DNA of 64,000 bases from Thermogemmatispora tikiterensis (GCF_003268475.1 NZ_MCIF01000002.1:636015-700014); one strand, 5' to 3'; shown: positions 34,606 to 43,530, counted from the stretch's first letter. The notes: a model not told the origin generated them from the letters alone. Numbers and translations: made by a program.

Positions 34606-35343
34606 ATGAGCACCATTCTGCTCTCAATTATCGCCTTCTGCTCCACCTGTGCAGGAGGAATCGTCGCCTTGAGGCAACGGGAACAGCTCCGGCAGGTCAT
34701 GGCCTTCGCCGCCGGCGCACTCGTCGGCCTGGCCGCCTTTCAATGGTTGCCGCGCCTCTTCAGTGTGCTGACTCTGCTACCGAACGAACGCTTTGCGGCT
34801 TTTGTCGCCCTGGCCAGCGGTTTCTTCACCTTTCATCTGCTTGAAAGGCTGGCCCTGCACTGGCAAGCGGAGCAGTGCGAGGCCTCGACTGTCACCGTGG
34901 GGCGGCCCCTCCTCGGCATTATCTCCGTGTTGCTCTTCTCGCTGCATCGCCTGCTCGAAGGAGCGACCATCAGCCTTGGCTTCATCGTCAACCCGGCTAC
35001 TGGGCTGCTCCTGGCTGGGGCCATCATCCTCCACAACCTCGTCGAGGGCCTCAACGCCGTCGTCCTCTTATTGGCCAACCGCAGCAGCCGCCGGCAGGCG
35101 TTTGCCTGGTTGCTCTTCTTCGCCTGCACGCCCCTGCTGGGGGCCCTGGCGACCATCTGGATCAGCCTGCCGACCGCGCTGCTGCCGCGCTACCTGGGCT
35201 TCTTCAGTGGCTTCCTGCTCTATCTAGGAGCCAGTCATCTCTTACCGGCGAGTCAACGTCCCAACGAGCCGTGGTCGCTGCTGTGGACGCTGACTGGAGC
35301 CGGCGCGGCCCTTCTCATGACCGTCCTGCTCCAGCCCATCTAA
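34606..35343 (+). CDS. ZIP-family metal transporter
   Basis: A 245-residue polytopic protein with about eight helices. The two ZIP signature helices are present: SLHRLLEGATISLGF (His114, Glu118) and ILHNLVEGLNAVVLLL (His143, Glu147). These form the binuclear metal site in ZIP proteins. It imports Zn2+ or another divalent cation across the inner membrane. ATG 34606 has GAGG six bases upstream; the longer frame from 34282 includes non-family sequence. Convergent with the dehydratase gene. The gene content nearby gives no metal specificity. Confidence 0.88.
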   Translation: MSTILLSIIAFCSTCAGGIVALRQREQLRQVMAFAAGALVGLAAFQWLPRLFSVLTLLPNERFAAFVALASGFFTFHLLERLALHWQAEQCEASTVTVGRPLLGIISVLLFSLHRLLEGATISLGFIVNPATGLLLAGAIILHNLVEGLNAVVLLLANRSSRRQAFAWLLFFACTPLLGALATIWISLPTALLPRYLGFFSGFLLYLGASHLLPASQRPNEPWSLLWTLTGAGAALLMTVLLQPI

Positions 35344-35352
35344 GTAAGTAAG
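35341..35352. repeat. Tetranucleotide tandem repeat (TAAG)3
   Basis: Three perfect TAAG units starting within the ZIP stop codon, in the convergent gap; one of several tetranucleotide tracts in the window. Confidence 0.7.
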
Positions 35353-35370
35353 AGAGAGGAGTGCATCAGC

Positions 35371-35385
35371 CTCCGCACAGCGGAG
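35371..35385. terminator. Small hairpin between convergent ZIP and dehydratase genes
   Basis: CTCCGC-ACA-GCGGAG: six perfect pairs in the 62-bp convergent gap, no U-tract. Confidence 0.4.
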
Positions 35386-35405
35386 CAGCTTGGCTCAGTC
35401 GCTGG

Positions 35406-36617
35406 TCAGGAGACTGTCGGCGATGGTGGCTGCTCGGCAGAAGAAGCGCTAGATCCCGGCACCGGTGGCTGCACCGCCTGGCGCAGATGCCAGTTTTCCG
35501 CGAAGAGATTAAAGAAGATGCGCTGGCGTGGGTGGGCGGCCACAAAAGCCTCATCAAGTGTCACTCCCAGGCCCGGCCCCTGGGGGAGCGAGAAATAGCC
35601 ATCGACCACCTCGGGATTGCCCGGGGCTGCCTGCTTGACCCACTCCTCATTGAGATCGTTAAAATGCTCCTGGATCTTAAAGTTAGGGGTCACGGCGGCC
35701 AGGTGGAGAGCCGCCGCCGTCGAGACCGGGCCACCGACATTGTGGGGAGCCACCAGCAGATAGTAACATTCTGCCCAGGCGGCCAGCTTGCGTATTTCCA
35801 GGATGCCGCCGCAGTGCGTAATATCGGGCTGAATAATATCGGCAGCCTGCAGCTCAAAGAGCGGGCGAAAATCGTAGCGCGTATGAAGGCGCTCGCCGGT
35901 TGCGACCGGTATCGTCACCTGCTCGGTCACCTTCTTGAGCGCCGCCAGGTTTTCAGGCGGAACCGGTTCCTCAATCCAGGAGGGTCTGAACGGAGCCAGC
36001 TCGCGAGCCATCTCCACCGCCGTCGCTGGATTAAAGCGCCCATGCATCTCGATCAGCAGCTCCACATCTGGACCCACAGCGTCGCGCACCGCTTCCACCA
36101 GCGCCACCGCCTTGCGCTTCTCTGCCGGCTCCAGCTCGTAGAAGCCCGAGCCGAAGGGATCGAGCTTTAAAGCGCGATAGCCGCGCTCAACCACGCGCCG
36201 CGCCGCCCGGTGGAACTCCTCCGGTGTACGCTCGACCGTGTACCAGCCATTAGCATAAGCCTTGATGCGCTCGCGAACCGGGCCGCCCAGTAGCTCATAG
36301 ACCGGGCGTCCCAGGGCCTTGCCCACGATATCCCAACAAGCAATCTCAATGGTGGCAATGGCCGACATGGCAATCTCGCCGGCGCGGGCATAGTCATTGC
36401 GATACATGCGCTGGACCAGATCCTCAATATGGCGCGGATCGTGGCCGAGCACATGGTTAGGCACGGCCTCGGCCAGGTAGCCCAACAGGGCATCAGTATG
36501 ATTGAGCATGCGCACCTCACCGACCCCTTCCAGTCCCTCATCGGTAATCACGCGCACAAAAGTCAGATTGCGCCAGGCGGTGCCCATCACGTGGGTCTTG
36601 ACATCGACAATTTTCAT
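35406..36617 (-). CDS. Enolase-superfamily sugar-acid dehydratase (mandelate racemase/galactonate dehydratase-like)
   Basis: A 403-residue protein. The catalytic Lys-x-Asp is Lys151-Leu-Asp153 (YRALKLDPFG). Metal/acid residues: Glu190 and His192 (LLIEMHGRF), Glu216 (SWIEEPVPPEN), Glu242 (VATGERLH), Asp265 (QPDITHCGG) and His292 in VAPHNVGGPVS. The GE(R/L) and HNVGG motifs place it near D-galactonate-, gluconate- or glucarate-type dehydratases of the MR subgroup. It would dehydrate an aldonic acid to a 2-keto-3-deoxy sugar acid. The start is ATG 36617. Divergent from a FadR-type regulator with a shared operator, and 1.2 kb from a sugar ABC importer, which supports a sugar-acid role. Confidence 0.88.
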   Translation of the reverse strand: MKIVDVKTHVMGTAWRNLTFVRVITDEGLEGVGEVRMLNHTDALLGYLAEAVPNHVLGHDPRHIEDLVQRMYRNDYARAGEIAMSAIATIEIACWDIVGKALGRPVYELLGGPVRERIKAYANGWYTVERTPEEFHRAARRVVERGYRALKLDPFGSGFYELEPAEKRKAVALVEAVRDAVGPDVELLIEMHGRFNPATAVEMARELAPFRPSWIEEPVPPENLAALKKVTEQVTIPVATGERLHTRYDFRPLFELQAADIIQPDITHCGGILEIRKLAAWAECYYLLVAPHNVGGPVSTAAALHLAAVTPNFKIQEHFNDLNEEWVKQAAPGNPEVVDGYFSLPQGPGLGVTLDEAFVAAHPRQRIFFNLFAENWHLRQAVQPPVPGSSASSAEQPPSPTVS

Positions 36618-36697
36618 AACGGTACCCGCTAGCTCCTCTAGAGATGATCGGATCGACAGTGAACGGCACCACGGAGCGAACTCCGTCAATGGACGGC

Positions 36698-36748
36698 TTG
36701 ACAGAGGCCGCTTCCCTATATTATCATACCGTTAAATTGTATGACAAT
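36698..36748. promoter_or_regulatory. Overlapping divergent promoters with a FadR/GntR-type operator
   Basis: Plus strand: TTGACA (36698-36703), 15-nt spacer, TATTAT (36719-36724). Minus strand: TTGTCA (36747-36742), 16-nt spacer, GATAAT (36725-36720). ATTGT-ATG-ACAAT (36736-36748) is a perfect 5-bp palindrome matching TNGTNNNACNA, the FCD/FadR-type consensus. It covers the minus -35 and lies just after the plus start site, so one bound dimer could block both genes. A wider imperfect palindrome spans 36720-36748. Confidence 0.7.
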
Positions 36749-36759
36749 TGTGGAGGCAG

Positions 36760-37557
36760 ATGGCAAGAACCTTTCGTTCGCTCAGGCGGCAGAACCTGTC
36801 CGCGCAGGTTGTGCGGGAGATCGGGTTGAGCATCATGCGTAAGGAATTTCAGCCGGGAGATGCCCTGTTGAGCGAACCAGAACTGAGCCAGCAGTTCAAC
36901 GTCAGCCGTCCGGTCTTGCGTGAAGCGCTCAAGGTGCTGGCGGAGAAGGGGCTGATTGAATCGCGCCCCCGGACGGGGACACGTGTGCGTCCCCGGACGG
37001 ACTGGAACCTGCTTGATCCTGAAGTGCTGACCTGGCAGTACGAGGTGGGGCCTGATCCAGCTTTTCTAGAGGCGGTCTGTGAAGTGCGCCTCATGTTTGA
37101 GCCGATGACGGCGCGGCTGGCGGCCTCGCGGGCGACTGCCGAAGAGATAGAGACCATCGAGCGAGCGTGTGGCCGACTGGAGGAGCTGGTTGAGGAAGCC
37201 GAGCCCTACATCGAAGCCGACCTGGCCTTTCACAGCGCCATCTGCGCTGCAGCCCACAATGAGCTGTTACAGCGTATTGTGGCCACATTAGCGGCCCCTT
37301 TGCGCGCCAGCCGTCTGGTGACGGCGCGCCTGCCAGGGGCTAATCGGCGCACGATGCCGCTCCACCGGCGCGTTGCTGAGGCCATTCGCCAGGGTCAGGA
37401 ACTGGCCGCCGAGGAGGCTATGCGCGAACTCATTGTCTTGACCACCGAGGACGTGCACCGGGCCCTGGGCTATAGCGGCACAGGCCCCGATCTGTCGCTG
37501 AGCACTTGCCCTGGCCAGGGCGAGGCGCCAGCTACTGCCAGGGAAGGAGGTGAGTAA
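36760..37557 (+). CDS. FadR-family (GntR/FCD) transcriptional regulator
   Basis: A 265-residue protein. N-terminal GntR winged helix (about 15-75): AQVVREIGLSIMRKEFQPGD, then LSEPELSQQFNVSRPVLREA, then KVLAEKGLIESRPRTGTRV. The FCD ligand domain has metal-site residues in DLAFHSAICAAAHNELL and LHRRVAEAIRQGQ. This is a one-component repressor whose ligand is usually a sugar acid or other carboxylate. ATG 36760 is 12 bp past the operator, with GGAGG just upstream. Inferred targets: its own gene and the divergent dehydratase; possibly the ABC importer downstream. Confidence 0.92.
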   Translation: MARTFRSLRRQNLSAQVVREIGLSIMRKEFQPGDALLSEPELSQQFNVSRPVLREALKVLAEKGLIESRPRTGTRVRPRTDWNLLDPEVLTWQYEVGPDPAFLEAVCEVRLMFEPMTARLAASRATAEEIETIERACGRLEELVEEAEPYIEADLAFHSAICAAAHNELLQRIVATLAAPLRASRLVTARLPGANRRTMPLHRRVAEAIRQGQELAAEEAMRELIVLTTEDVHRALGYSGTGPDLSLSTCPGQGEAPATAREGGE

Positions 37558-37822
37558 CCCGGCACCAGCGCAGCGATCTCTTTTCGTCATTAGATAGATG
37601 AATATCGATGAAAATGCTGCTGGAGAGCATGAGCATCCGTACGAGGTTGTAGGGACCCGGGAGCAAGCGCGCGAATCAATCAGCCAAGCGACTGAAGCGA
37701 GGAAAGCAAGCCAACAGCAAGGAGGAGGCTCTCCTTGTCAAGTTTCGTCGCTCGCTCGGAGTGAGCCTTCCCAGGCAATCGCTCTGTCTGTCAGGCGACT
37801 AGAAGGAACTGGAGGTCCAGCC

Positions 37823-38917
37823 GTGGAAGGATCAAGCTTCTCAGCGTATTTCGAGCGTCTTCCTCTCAGACGACGGCGTCTGCTGCAGACCGCGCTAGCC
37901 GGAGGTGCCGGGGCCACACTGGCCTCGGCGCTGGCGGCCTGTGGTGGCCAGTCAGCGAGCAGCTCGTCCACAGGAACGGAGGGCAACTTCCCCAGCCATC
38001 CAAAATGGAACTTTGTCTTCATCAATCACGTCACCACCAATCCCTTCTTCGTCCCCACCCAATACGGCATACAGGATGCCTGCGCCCTCGTTGGCTGTAC
38101 CTATCAATGGACAGGCTCGGCCAACAGTATTGTCAAGGAAATGGTGGATGCCTTCAACGCAGCCATTGCTGCCAAAGCCGACGGCATTGCTGTTGCCATC
38201 ATCGACCCCACAGCCTTTGATGATCCAGTCAATCGCGCTCTGGATGCGGGCATTCCGGTGGTAGCCTACAATGCCGATGCCCCAGCCGGGAGCAAGAACC
38301 GGCGCCTGGCCTACATTGGTCAGGATCTCTATCAATCGGGCTATCGCATGGGGCAGCGCGTTGTCTCCCTCGTAGGCAGTGGCGACGTCGTGGGCTTCAT
38401 CGCCACTCCTGGCTCGCTCAACATTCAGCCGCGCATCGACGGTGCCAGGCAAGCCATCCTGGACTCCAAAGCGCCGATCAACTTTGTTGAGGTCGCGACG
38501 GGAGCCCAGGTAGAGGAGGAGCTGTCGCGCATCGAAGCCTACTATTTGGGTCATCCCAACCTCAAAGGCATGTTTGCCGTCGATGCGGGCAGTACCCAGG
38601 GCGTTGCCCAGGTGATGGAGAAATACAACCTGGCGTCCAAGGGAGTGCATGGCGGCGGCTACGATTTGTTGACCAAGACCCTCCAGGAGATCCAGGCTGG
38701 CAACCTCGATTTCACGATCGATCAGCAGCCCTACCTGCAGGGCTTCTACCCGGTGATCCAGCTCTTCCTCTACCTGCTCTCGGGCGGTCTGATGGTGCCT
38801 TCCGACACTGACACCGGCCTGCTCTTTGTCACCAAGGAGAACGTTGGCCCCTATCTACGCACGCAGACGCGCTTTGAGGGCAGTTCCTCGAAAGAGCAGC
38901 TGGTGCCGCGCTCGTGA
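37823..38917 (+). CDS. Sugar ABC transporter substrate-binding lipoprotein
   Basis: A 364-residue protein. Signal peptide: RRRRLLQTALAGGAGATLAS, then the lipobox ALAAC, so exported and lipid-anchored; the RRRRLLQ start resembles Tat signals. Mature part is a type I periplasmic-binding fold: FVFINHVTTNPFF, DGIAVAIIDPTAFDDPV, IPVVAYNADAP, YIGQDLYQSGYRMG. These fit ribose/xylose/autoinducer-2-type binding proteins. GTG 37823 is chosen because GGAGG lies seven bases upstream and places the signal peptide near the N-terminus; the frame is open from 37598. A strong hairpin follows before the permease gene, a common way to keep binding protein in excess. Confidence 0.9.
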   Translation: MEGSSFSAYFERLPLRRRRLLQTALAGGAGATLASALAACGGQSASSSSTGTEGNFPSHPKWNFVFINHVTTNPFFVPTQYGIQDACALVGCTYQWTGSANSIVKEMVDAFNAAIAAKADGIAVAIIDPTAFDDPVNRALDAGIPVVAYNADAPAGSKNRRLAYIGQDLYQSGYRMGQRVVSLVGSGDVVGFIATPGSLNIQPRIDGARQAILDSKAPINFVEVATGAQVEEELSRIEAYYLGHPNLKGMFAVDAGSTQGVAQVMEKYNLASKGVHGGGYDLLTKTLQEIQAGNLDFTIDQQPYLQGFYPVIQLFLYLLSGGLMVPSDTDTGLLFVTKENVGPYLRTQTRFEGSSSKEQLVPRS

Positions 38918-39345
38918 GTGAAGGGGCGTGAGCCCACGGACAGAGGAAGGCTAGCCGGGAAGCCGACCAATTAATTGAGAGCTGCCTGGCTGTCTGTCTG
39001 CTACCTCTCTCCCCGGCTAGCGGACGGCCAGCCAGGTAGTACTTTGGCAAGAGGATAAGATAAGCGGCGGAATCTGTAGTTCTGGCGCGCTGGCGCTGCT
39101 CTGATCTGGCTCCCTGGGCCTGCCTGACGGGTGCTAGCCTCTCCCAGGGGAAGAGGAGTGAGAAAGCGGCGAGGACTTACAGATTCCGATCCTATAGGAC
39201 ATACTATTACTGTCTGCTCCTCAGCTGAAAGGGGGGAGCACCATCGGTCTGGCGAGATAGCCTGGCAACGTGCGAGCAGGCTGGAGCTTGATAGGGCGGA
39301 AGGCAATCAGAAGGTAGACAGCACACAACAAGAAGGAGCATCGCA
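38918..39345. other. 428-bp gap inside the ABC importer locus
   Basis: Contains a 10-bp-arm hairpin (38950-39021) and a weak promoter candidate (TTACAG 39177-39182, 19 bp, TACTAT 39202-39207). No CDS is supported. TGTC repeats are at 38991-38998. Confidence 0.5.
38950..39021 (+). terminator. Intercistronic hairpin between binding protein and permease genes
   Basis: GCTAGCCGGG (38950-38959) and CCCGGCTAGC (39012-39021) are perfect 10-bp arms, loop 52 nt. It may partly terminate or stabilise the upstream mRNA. Confidence 0.5.
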
Positions 39346-40374
39346 ATGGCCGAGAATGTGCTTTCTGCTCCGCCGGTGCAGACGGAGCCGGAACCGACGC
39401 CGGAGCGGCCCAATCCCTGGCTCCGAGTGGCCCGTCTCTTCCTGCGGCAGCGTGAAGCCAGCATCGTGGTCGTGGCCATAGCCCTGATCATTTACTTCCA
39501 GTTCTCCAATCAAGCCTTTCTGTCAACGCAGAACATCAGGACGCTCTCCCAGTTTGTGGCTGCGACCGCCATCATTTCCGCCGGTGAGGTTATGCTCTTG
39601 ATCTGTGGTGAGATCGACCTCTCGGTGGGTCAAGTCTACGCCCTGGCGCCATTCATCATGTACTTTGCCAATCAGGCGGGCCTGCCGCTGCTGGTGGGGC
39701 TGATTTTGGGGCTGATCGTCTGTGCGCTGGTGGGGCTGTTCAATGGCCTGATTACCGTTATGCTGAAAGTGCCCTCTTTCATCACGACCCTGGGGACTCT
39801 CTTCCTGATCAATGGCCTGACGCTGACCATCTCTCAGGGTTTCCCGGTCTTGACGCCCTCGGAGGGGCTGATCAATGAAATCTTGGGGCACGCCTCCTAC
39901 TCGGAAATCATCTGGGCCATTGCCATCACCATCGTCATGCAGGTTGTGCTCTCCTGGACGCGCTGGGGACTGCACACGGTGGCGACCGGCGGCAATCTGC
40001 TAGGAGCCAGCGAGGTGGGTGTCAATGTAGCGCGTATCAAGATTGGCAATTTCATGCTTTGTAGCGTACTCGGTGGCTTCGCGGGCATCCTGGAGGCTTT
40101 CCGCATCACCTCGATCGATCCCCTGGCTGGTGGCACCGACATTATGTTCATGGCGGTAGCCGGCGCGGTCATCGGAGGAACAGCCTTGACCGGTGGCCTG
40201 GGCACGATTGTCGGGGCCTTCTTGGGCACGCTCGTGCTCTCGATCTTGCGCGATGGCTTTACCCTGCTCGGGGTCAGTGCCTTCACGTTTGATATTATCC
40301 TGGGGGCGGCCATCCTGGTGGCGATGATTTTGAACGTTCGCCTGCGACTATGGCGAGAGGCAGGGCGCGAATGA
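39346..40374 (+). CDS. Sugar ABC transporter permease (RbsC/XylH type)
   Basis: A 342-residue membrane protein with about ten helices. It carries the ribose-type permease signatures GEIDLSVGQVYALAPF and FNGLITVMLKVPSFITTLGT, and NLLGASEVGVNVARIKIGNF near the cytoplasmic coupling loop. It forms the membrane channel with the adjacent ATPase. ATG 39346 has AAGGAG seven bases upstream. The stop overlaps the ATPase start by four bases (ATGA). Confidence 0.93.
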   Translation: MAENVLSAPPVQTEPEPTPERPNPWLRVARLFLRQREASIVVVAIALIIYFQFSNQAFLSTQNIRTLSQFVAATAIISAGEVMLLICGEIDLSVGQVYALAPFIMYFANQAGLPLLVGLILGLIVCALVGLFNGLITVMLKVPSFITTLGTLFLINGLTLTISQGFPVLTPSEGLINEILGHASYSEIIWAIAITIVMQVVLSWTRWGLHTVATGGNLLGASEVGVNVARIKIGNFMLCSVLGGFAGILEAFRITSIDPLAGGTDIMFMAVAGAVIGGTALTGGLGTIVGAFLGTLVLSILRDGFTLLGVSAFTFDIILGAAILVAMILNVRLRLWREAGRE

Positions 40375-41162
40375 GTGAGTCGACGACGACAGAGGTGATC
40401 CGCACGGAGGGGCTGGTCAAGCGCTTTGGGGCGGTGACAGCTCTCAATGGCGTCAGTCTCTACCTGCGCCAGGGTGAGGTTCTGGGCCTGGTCGGCGACA
40501 ATGGGGCTGGCAAGTCGACACTGATCAAGATCCTGACGGGCTTCCTGCAGCCTGATGAGGGCCGCATCTTTATCGACGGCAGGGAGGTCCGCCTGCGCTC
40601 GGTCTCCTATGCACGTTCACTGGGCATTGAGACCGTCTATCAGGATCTGGCCCTGGTGAATGAACTGAGTGTCTATCATAACATGTTTCTGAAGCGTGAG
40701 ACGCTGCTGAATCCTTTGCCGCTGCTCAATAATTGGCGCATGCGCCGCCTGGCGCGCGAGTATCTGGAGAGTATGGGGGTCAATATCCCCTCGGTCGATA
40801 CGGAGGTGGCCCAGCTCTCGGGAGGCCAGCGTCAATCGATTGCTATTGCGCGCGCGGTCTACTCACGGGCGCGCATTTTGCTGCTGGATGAGCCGCTGGC
40901 GGCGATGGGGGCCAAAGAAGGCAGCCTGATTATGAATCTGATTCGTACGCTCAAGAACGAGGGTCAGGTTTCGATCATTATGATCGCCCACAACTATGCC
41001 CAGGTACTGGAGATCTGTGATCGTGTCAATCTCCTGCAGCACGGGCGTATTGCCCTGGATAAGCCAGCGGGACAGACGTCGGTTGAGGAGCTGACAGAGC
41101 TAGTGATGCGTGAATATCGAGTTGGGGCCAATCAGCGTCAGCAGCCGCTGGCTGGTCGCTAG
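40371..41162 (+). CDS. Sugar ABC transporter ATP-binding protein (single domain)
   Basis: A 263-residue nucleotide-binding protein. Walker A is GDNGAGKST, signature LSGGQRQ, Walker B LLLDEPLAAMG, switch His in IMIAHNY. Ribose-type importers usually have a fused double-ATPase of about 500 residues (RbsA/MglA); this one has a single domain, so it must dimerise. This form (FrcA-like) is seen in fructose-type importers. The ATG overlaps the permease stop, giving coupled translation. Confidence 0.93.
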   Translation: MSESTTTEVIRTEGLVKRFGAVTALNGVSLYLRQGEVLGLVGDNGAGKSTLIKILTGFLQPDEGRIFIDGREVRLRSVSYARSLGIETVYQDLALVNELSVYHNMFLKRETLLNPLPLLNNWRMRRLAREYLESMGVNIPSVDTEVAQLSGGQRQSIAIARAVYSRARILLLDEPLAAMGAKEGSLIMNLIRTLKNEGQVSIIMIAHNYAQVLEICDRVNLLQHGRIALDKPAGQTSVEELTELVMREYRVGANQRQQPLAGR

Positions 41163-41228
41163 TCTGCTTCTCGTCTGAACGATCGATCTACGTGCGCGGT
41201 TTCGGTCCGCTGGGAGCGCTCTCTTGGC

Positions 41229-41258
41229 TTGACAGGGCTGCTTGCCGGGTGCTATGTT
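41229..41258 (+). promoter_or_regulatory. Promoter of the luciferase-like oxidoreductase gene
   Basis: Perfect TTGACA (41229-41234), 18-nt spacer, TATGTT (41253-41258); leader about 90 nt. Confidence 0.55.
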
Positions 41259-41355
41259 GCACGGCAGGAGAGGGCCTGCTGAGGCTGCTCTCCTATTGCA
41301 TGAGAACTGGTAGCTGCCGCGAAGGCGCTACCAGGTGGAGGAAGAGAGAAGACCT

Positions 41356-42345
41356 ATGCAGCAAGAGAGCACCGTTTCTGCTCACGGACAAGGAAATGCT
41401 AACCAGCCGGCGCGCGAGCGTGTTGGGCTGGCGCTCTTTGGGCGTGCCGGTGTGCCTCATCTTCTAGAGAGGCTTCGTCAGGCCGAGCAGGCTGGGGTGC
41501 GCCAATTCTGGATGACGCAGCTGCCGACCTCGCCGGATACCCTGACGCTCTTTGCCGCGGCTCTGGTGCAGACGGAGCGCATCCGCCTGGGAACGGCGAT
41601 TGTGCCGACCTACCCGCGGCATCCCCTGGTGATGGCCCAGCAGGCTTACACGCTGGAGGAGCTGGGGCCGGGCCGCCTGCGCCTTGGAGTGGGGACCAGC
41701 CATCGCCACTCGATTGAGGGGGTCTACGGCTTCTCGATGGTGGAGCCGTTGGAGCAGCTCCGCGAGTATGTGAGCATCCTGAGAGCGGCGCTGTGGGATG
41801 GCGCTGTGGACGTTCAGGGGCGCTTCTACACGGCGCACGCCTCCTTTCCGCAGCCGGTGCGCGTTCCCATTCTGATCTCTGCTCTGCGCAGCCGGGCCTT
41901 TCGACTGGCGGGCGAGTTAGCCGATGGGGCCATTTCCTGGATGTGTCCCCATCCCTATCTATTGGAGAAGGCCAGGCCGGCTCTGGTCGAAGGGGCTACC
42001 TCACGTGGACGCCCGGTACCGCCCTTGTTGGCCCATGTGCCGGTAGTGTTAGGAAGAGATTGGAACGCCGTTCTGGAGGCGGCGCGCAAGCATCTCGGCC
42101 TCTATGGACGTGCGCCCTTCTATCGCAACATGTTCGCGGATGCGGGCTATCCGCTGGGGTCCGACGGTCTGCTGCCAGAAGAGCTGGTCAGGAACCTGGT
42201 GGTCTGGGGAGATGAGGCCACGGTGGCCGCTCGTCTGCGCCAGCTGTTGGCTCAGGGCTTTGACGAGCTGCTCGTGATGCTGGTGCCCTTATTCGATGAG
42301 CGACGCGAGCTAGGGCAGCTCATGGAGCTGCTAGGGACCCTGTAG
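41356..42345 (+). CDS. LLM-class (F420- or FMN-dependent) oxidoreductase
   Basis: A 329-residue luciferase-like TIM-barrel protein. Features: GLALFGRAGVPHLLERLRQA, FWMTQLPTSPDTLTLFAAAL, RIRLGTAIVPTYPRHPLVMA and GRLRLGVGTSHRHSIEGVYG; this pattern (AIVP, HP, GVGxSH) fits F420-dependent LLM oxidoreductases. The coenzyme cannot be fixed from sequence. The substrate is unknown. ATG 41356 has AGAGAAGACC upstream; GTG 41335 is an alternative. A promoter lies 100 bp upstream, so it is likely its own unit. Confidence 0.85.
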   Translation: MQQESTVSAHGQGNANQPARERVGLALFGRAGVPHLLERLRQAEQAGVRQFWMTQLPTSPDTLTLFAAALVQTERIRLGTAIVPTYPRHPLVMAQQAYTLEELGPGRLRLGVGTSHRHSIEGVYGFSMVEPLEQLREYVSILRAALWDGAVDVQGRFYTAHASFPQPVRVPILISALRSRAFRLAGELADGAISWMCPHPYLLEKARPALVEGATSRGRPVPPLLAHVPVVLGRDWNAVLEAARKHLGLYGRAPFYRNMFADAGYPLGSDGLLPEELVRNLVVWGDEATVAARLRQLLAQGFDELLVMLVPLFDERRELGQLMELLGTL

Positions 42346-42393
42346 CCAGCCGCCTGGAGTGGATATGTGCGCTGCCCCTTGCAGGGGGGTATG

Positions 42394-42402
42394 TGATACA
42401 AT
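42394..42402 (+). promoter_or_regulatory. Extended -10 promoter of the HtrA-like gene
   Basis: TG-A-TACAAT (-10 hexamer 42397-42402), leader about 75 nt to ATG 42482; no clear -35. Confidence 0.5.
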
Positions 42403-42481
42403 AGAAAGCAATCTCATTGATTCGCGGCCTCGCACGCTCGGCGAAAAATGGGGTTCCACAGCAGAAAGCGCGATTGTTGCG

Positions 42482-43462
42482 ATGATGGAAACAGAAGAAC
42501 GCGATGCACAGGCCCTCGATGCCTATTCGCGTGCCGTCACGACAGCGGCGGAGCGTGTTGGGCCGGCGGTAGTGCGTATTGACGTTGAGCGCGGCGGGCT
42601 GCGTTGGCCATACTTTGCCCCCGGCTATGGGGGGCCCGGCTTCGACGCGACCGGGCTGGGGTCTGGCTTCCTCTTTGCCTCCGATGGTCAGGTGCTGACC
42701 AATGCCCATGTTGTCGAGGGCGCGCGGCGCATTCGGGTAACGCTGGCCGATGGGCGCTCCTTTGATGCTGGCCTGGTCGGTACCGATCCTGATGCTGATG
42801 TTGCTCTCCTGCGCATCGGCGCGGACCGTCTGCCGGTCGCCGAATTTGGGCGGGGAAAGCTGCGTGTAGGCCAGCTGGTGATTGCCGTAGGCAATCCCTA
42901 CGGATTGAACTGGACCGTGACTGCGGGGGTTGTCAGCGCCCTCGGGCGAACCCTGGAGGGGCGTGGGGGGCGTCGTCTTACCAACCTCATTCAGACCGAT
43001 ACCCCTATCAATCCAGGCAACTCGGGCGGCCCGCTTGTTGACAGCTCAGGGCGGGTCGTTGGCATGACGACCGCGATGGTGGCTCTGGCTCAGGGGTTAG
43101 GCTTTTCGATCCCTCTGGAAACGCTCCAGGGGGCGATCGCGCGTATCACGCGCGGTAGCACGGCCCGAGCGGGAAGCGTGGCGCTGGGAGTTGGGGGCAT
43201 GCGCGTCCTGCTGGACCCGGCTCTGCGACGCAGCGCCCAGCTCGACCAGGTCAGCGGTATGGAGCTGCTGGAAGTCCACCATGACAGCCCCGCTGAGCGG
43301 GCAGGCCTGCGCCGTCTTGATATCATTGTGGCCGCCGACGGGGAGCCAGTCGCTGAGCCGCGCGACCTGCAGCGTATTGTGCGGCGCCATTTGCCCGGTG
43401 ATCGCCTGGTTGTGAACTTCCTGCGCGATGGCCGGTTGCGCCGGGTAACCGCTGTCCTCTAA
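42482..43462 (+). CDS. HtrA/DegP-like serine protease with one PDZ domain, no signal peptide
   Basis: A 326-residue S1C protease. Catalytic triad: His76 (VLTNAHVVEG), Asp106 (DADVALLRI), Ser181 (INPGNSGGPL). A PDZ domain (about 225-320) includes VHHDSPAERAGLRRLDIIVAADGEPV. No signal peptide or membrane helix is present in the N-terminal 50 residues, so it is predicted cytoplasmic, unlike most HtrA proteins. The start is uncertain: ATG 42482 lacks a clear ribosome site; the longer frame from 42359 would start upstream of the promoter. Convergent with msrA; a structured DNA element lies between. Confidence 0.9.
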   Translation: MMETEERDAQALDAYSRAVTTAAERVGPAVVRIDVERGGLRWPYFAPGYGGPGFDATGLGSGFLFASDGQVLTNAHVVEGARRIRVTLADGRSFDAGLVGTDPDADVALLRIGADRLPVAEFGRGKLRVGQLVIAVGNPYGLNWTVTAGVVSALGRTLEGRGGRRLTNLIQTDTPINPGNSGGPLVDSSGRVVGMTTAMVALAQGLGFSIPLETLQGAIARITRGSTARAGSVALGVGGMRVLLDPALRRSAQLDQVSGMELLEVHHDSPAERAGLRRLDIIVAADGEPVAEPRDLQRIVRRHLPGDRLVVNFLRDGRLRRVTAVL

Positions 43463-43530
43463 GAGCGACCGCCTCGTAGCGGACCCGACTGTTGCCACTG
43501 TTCCGCTTCCCATTTATCAGCGAAGCAGAA

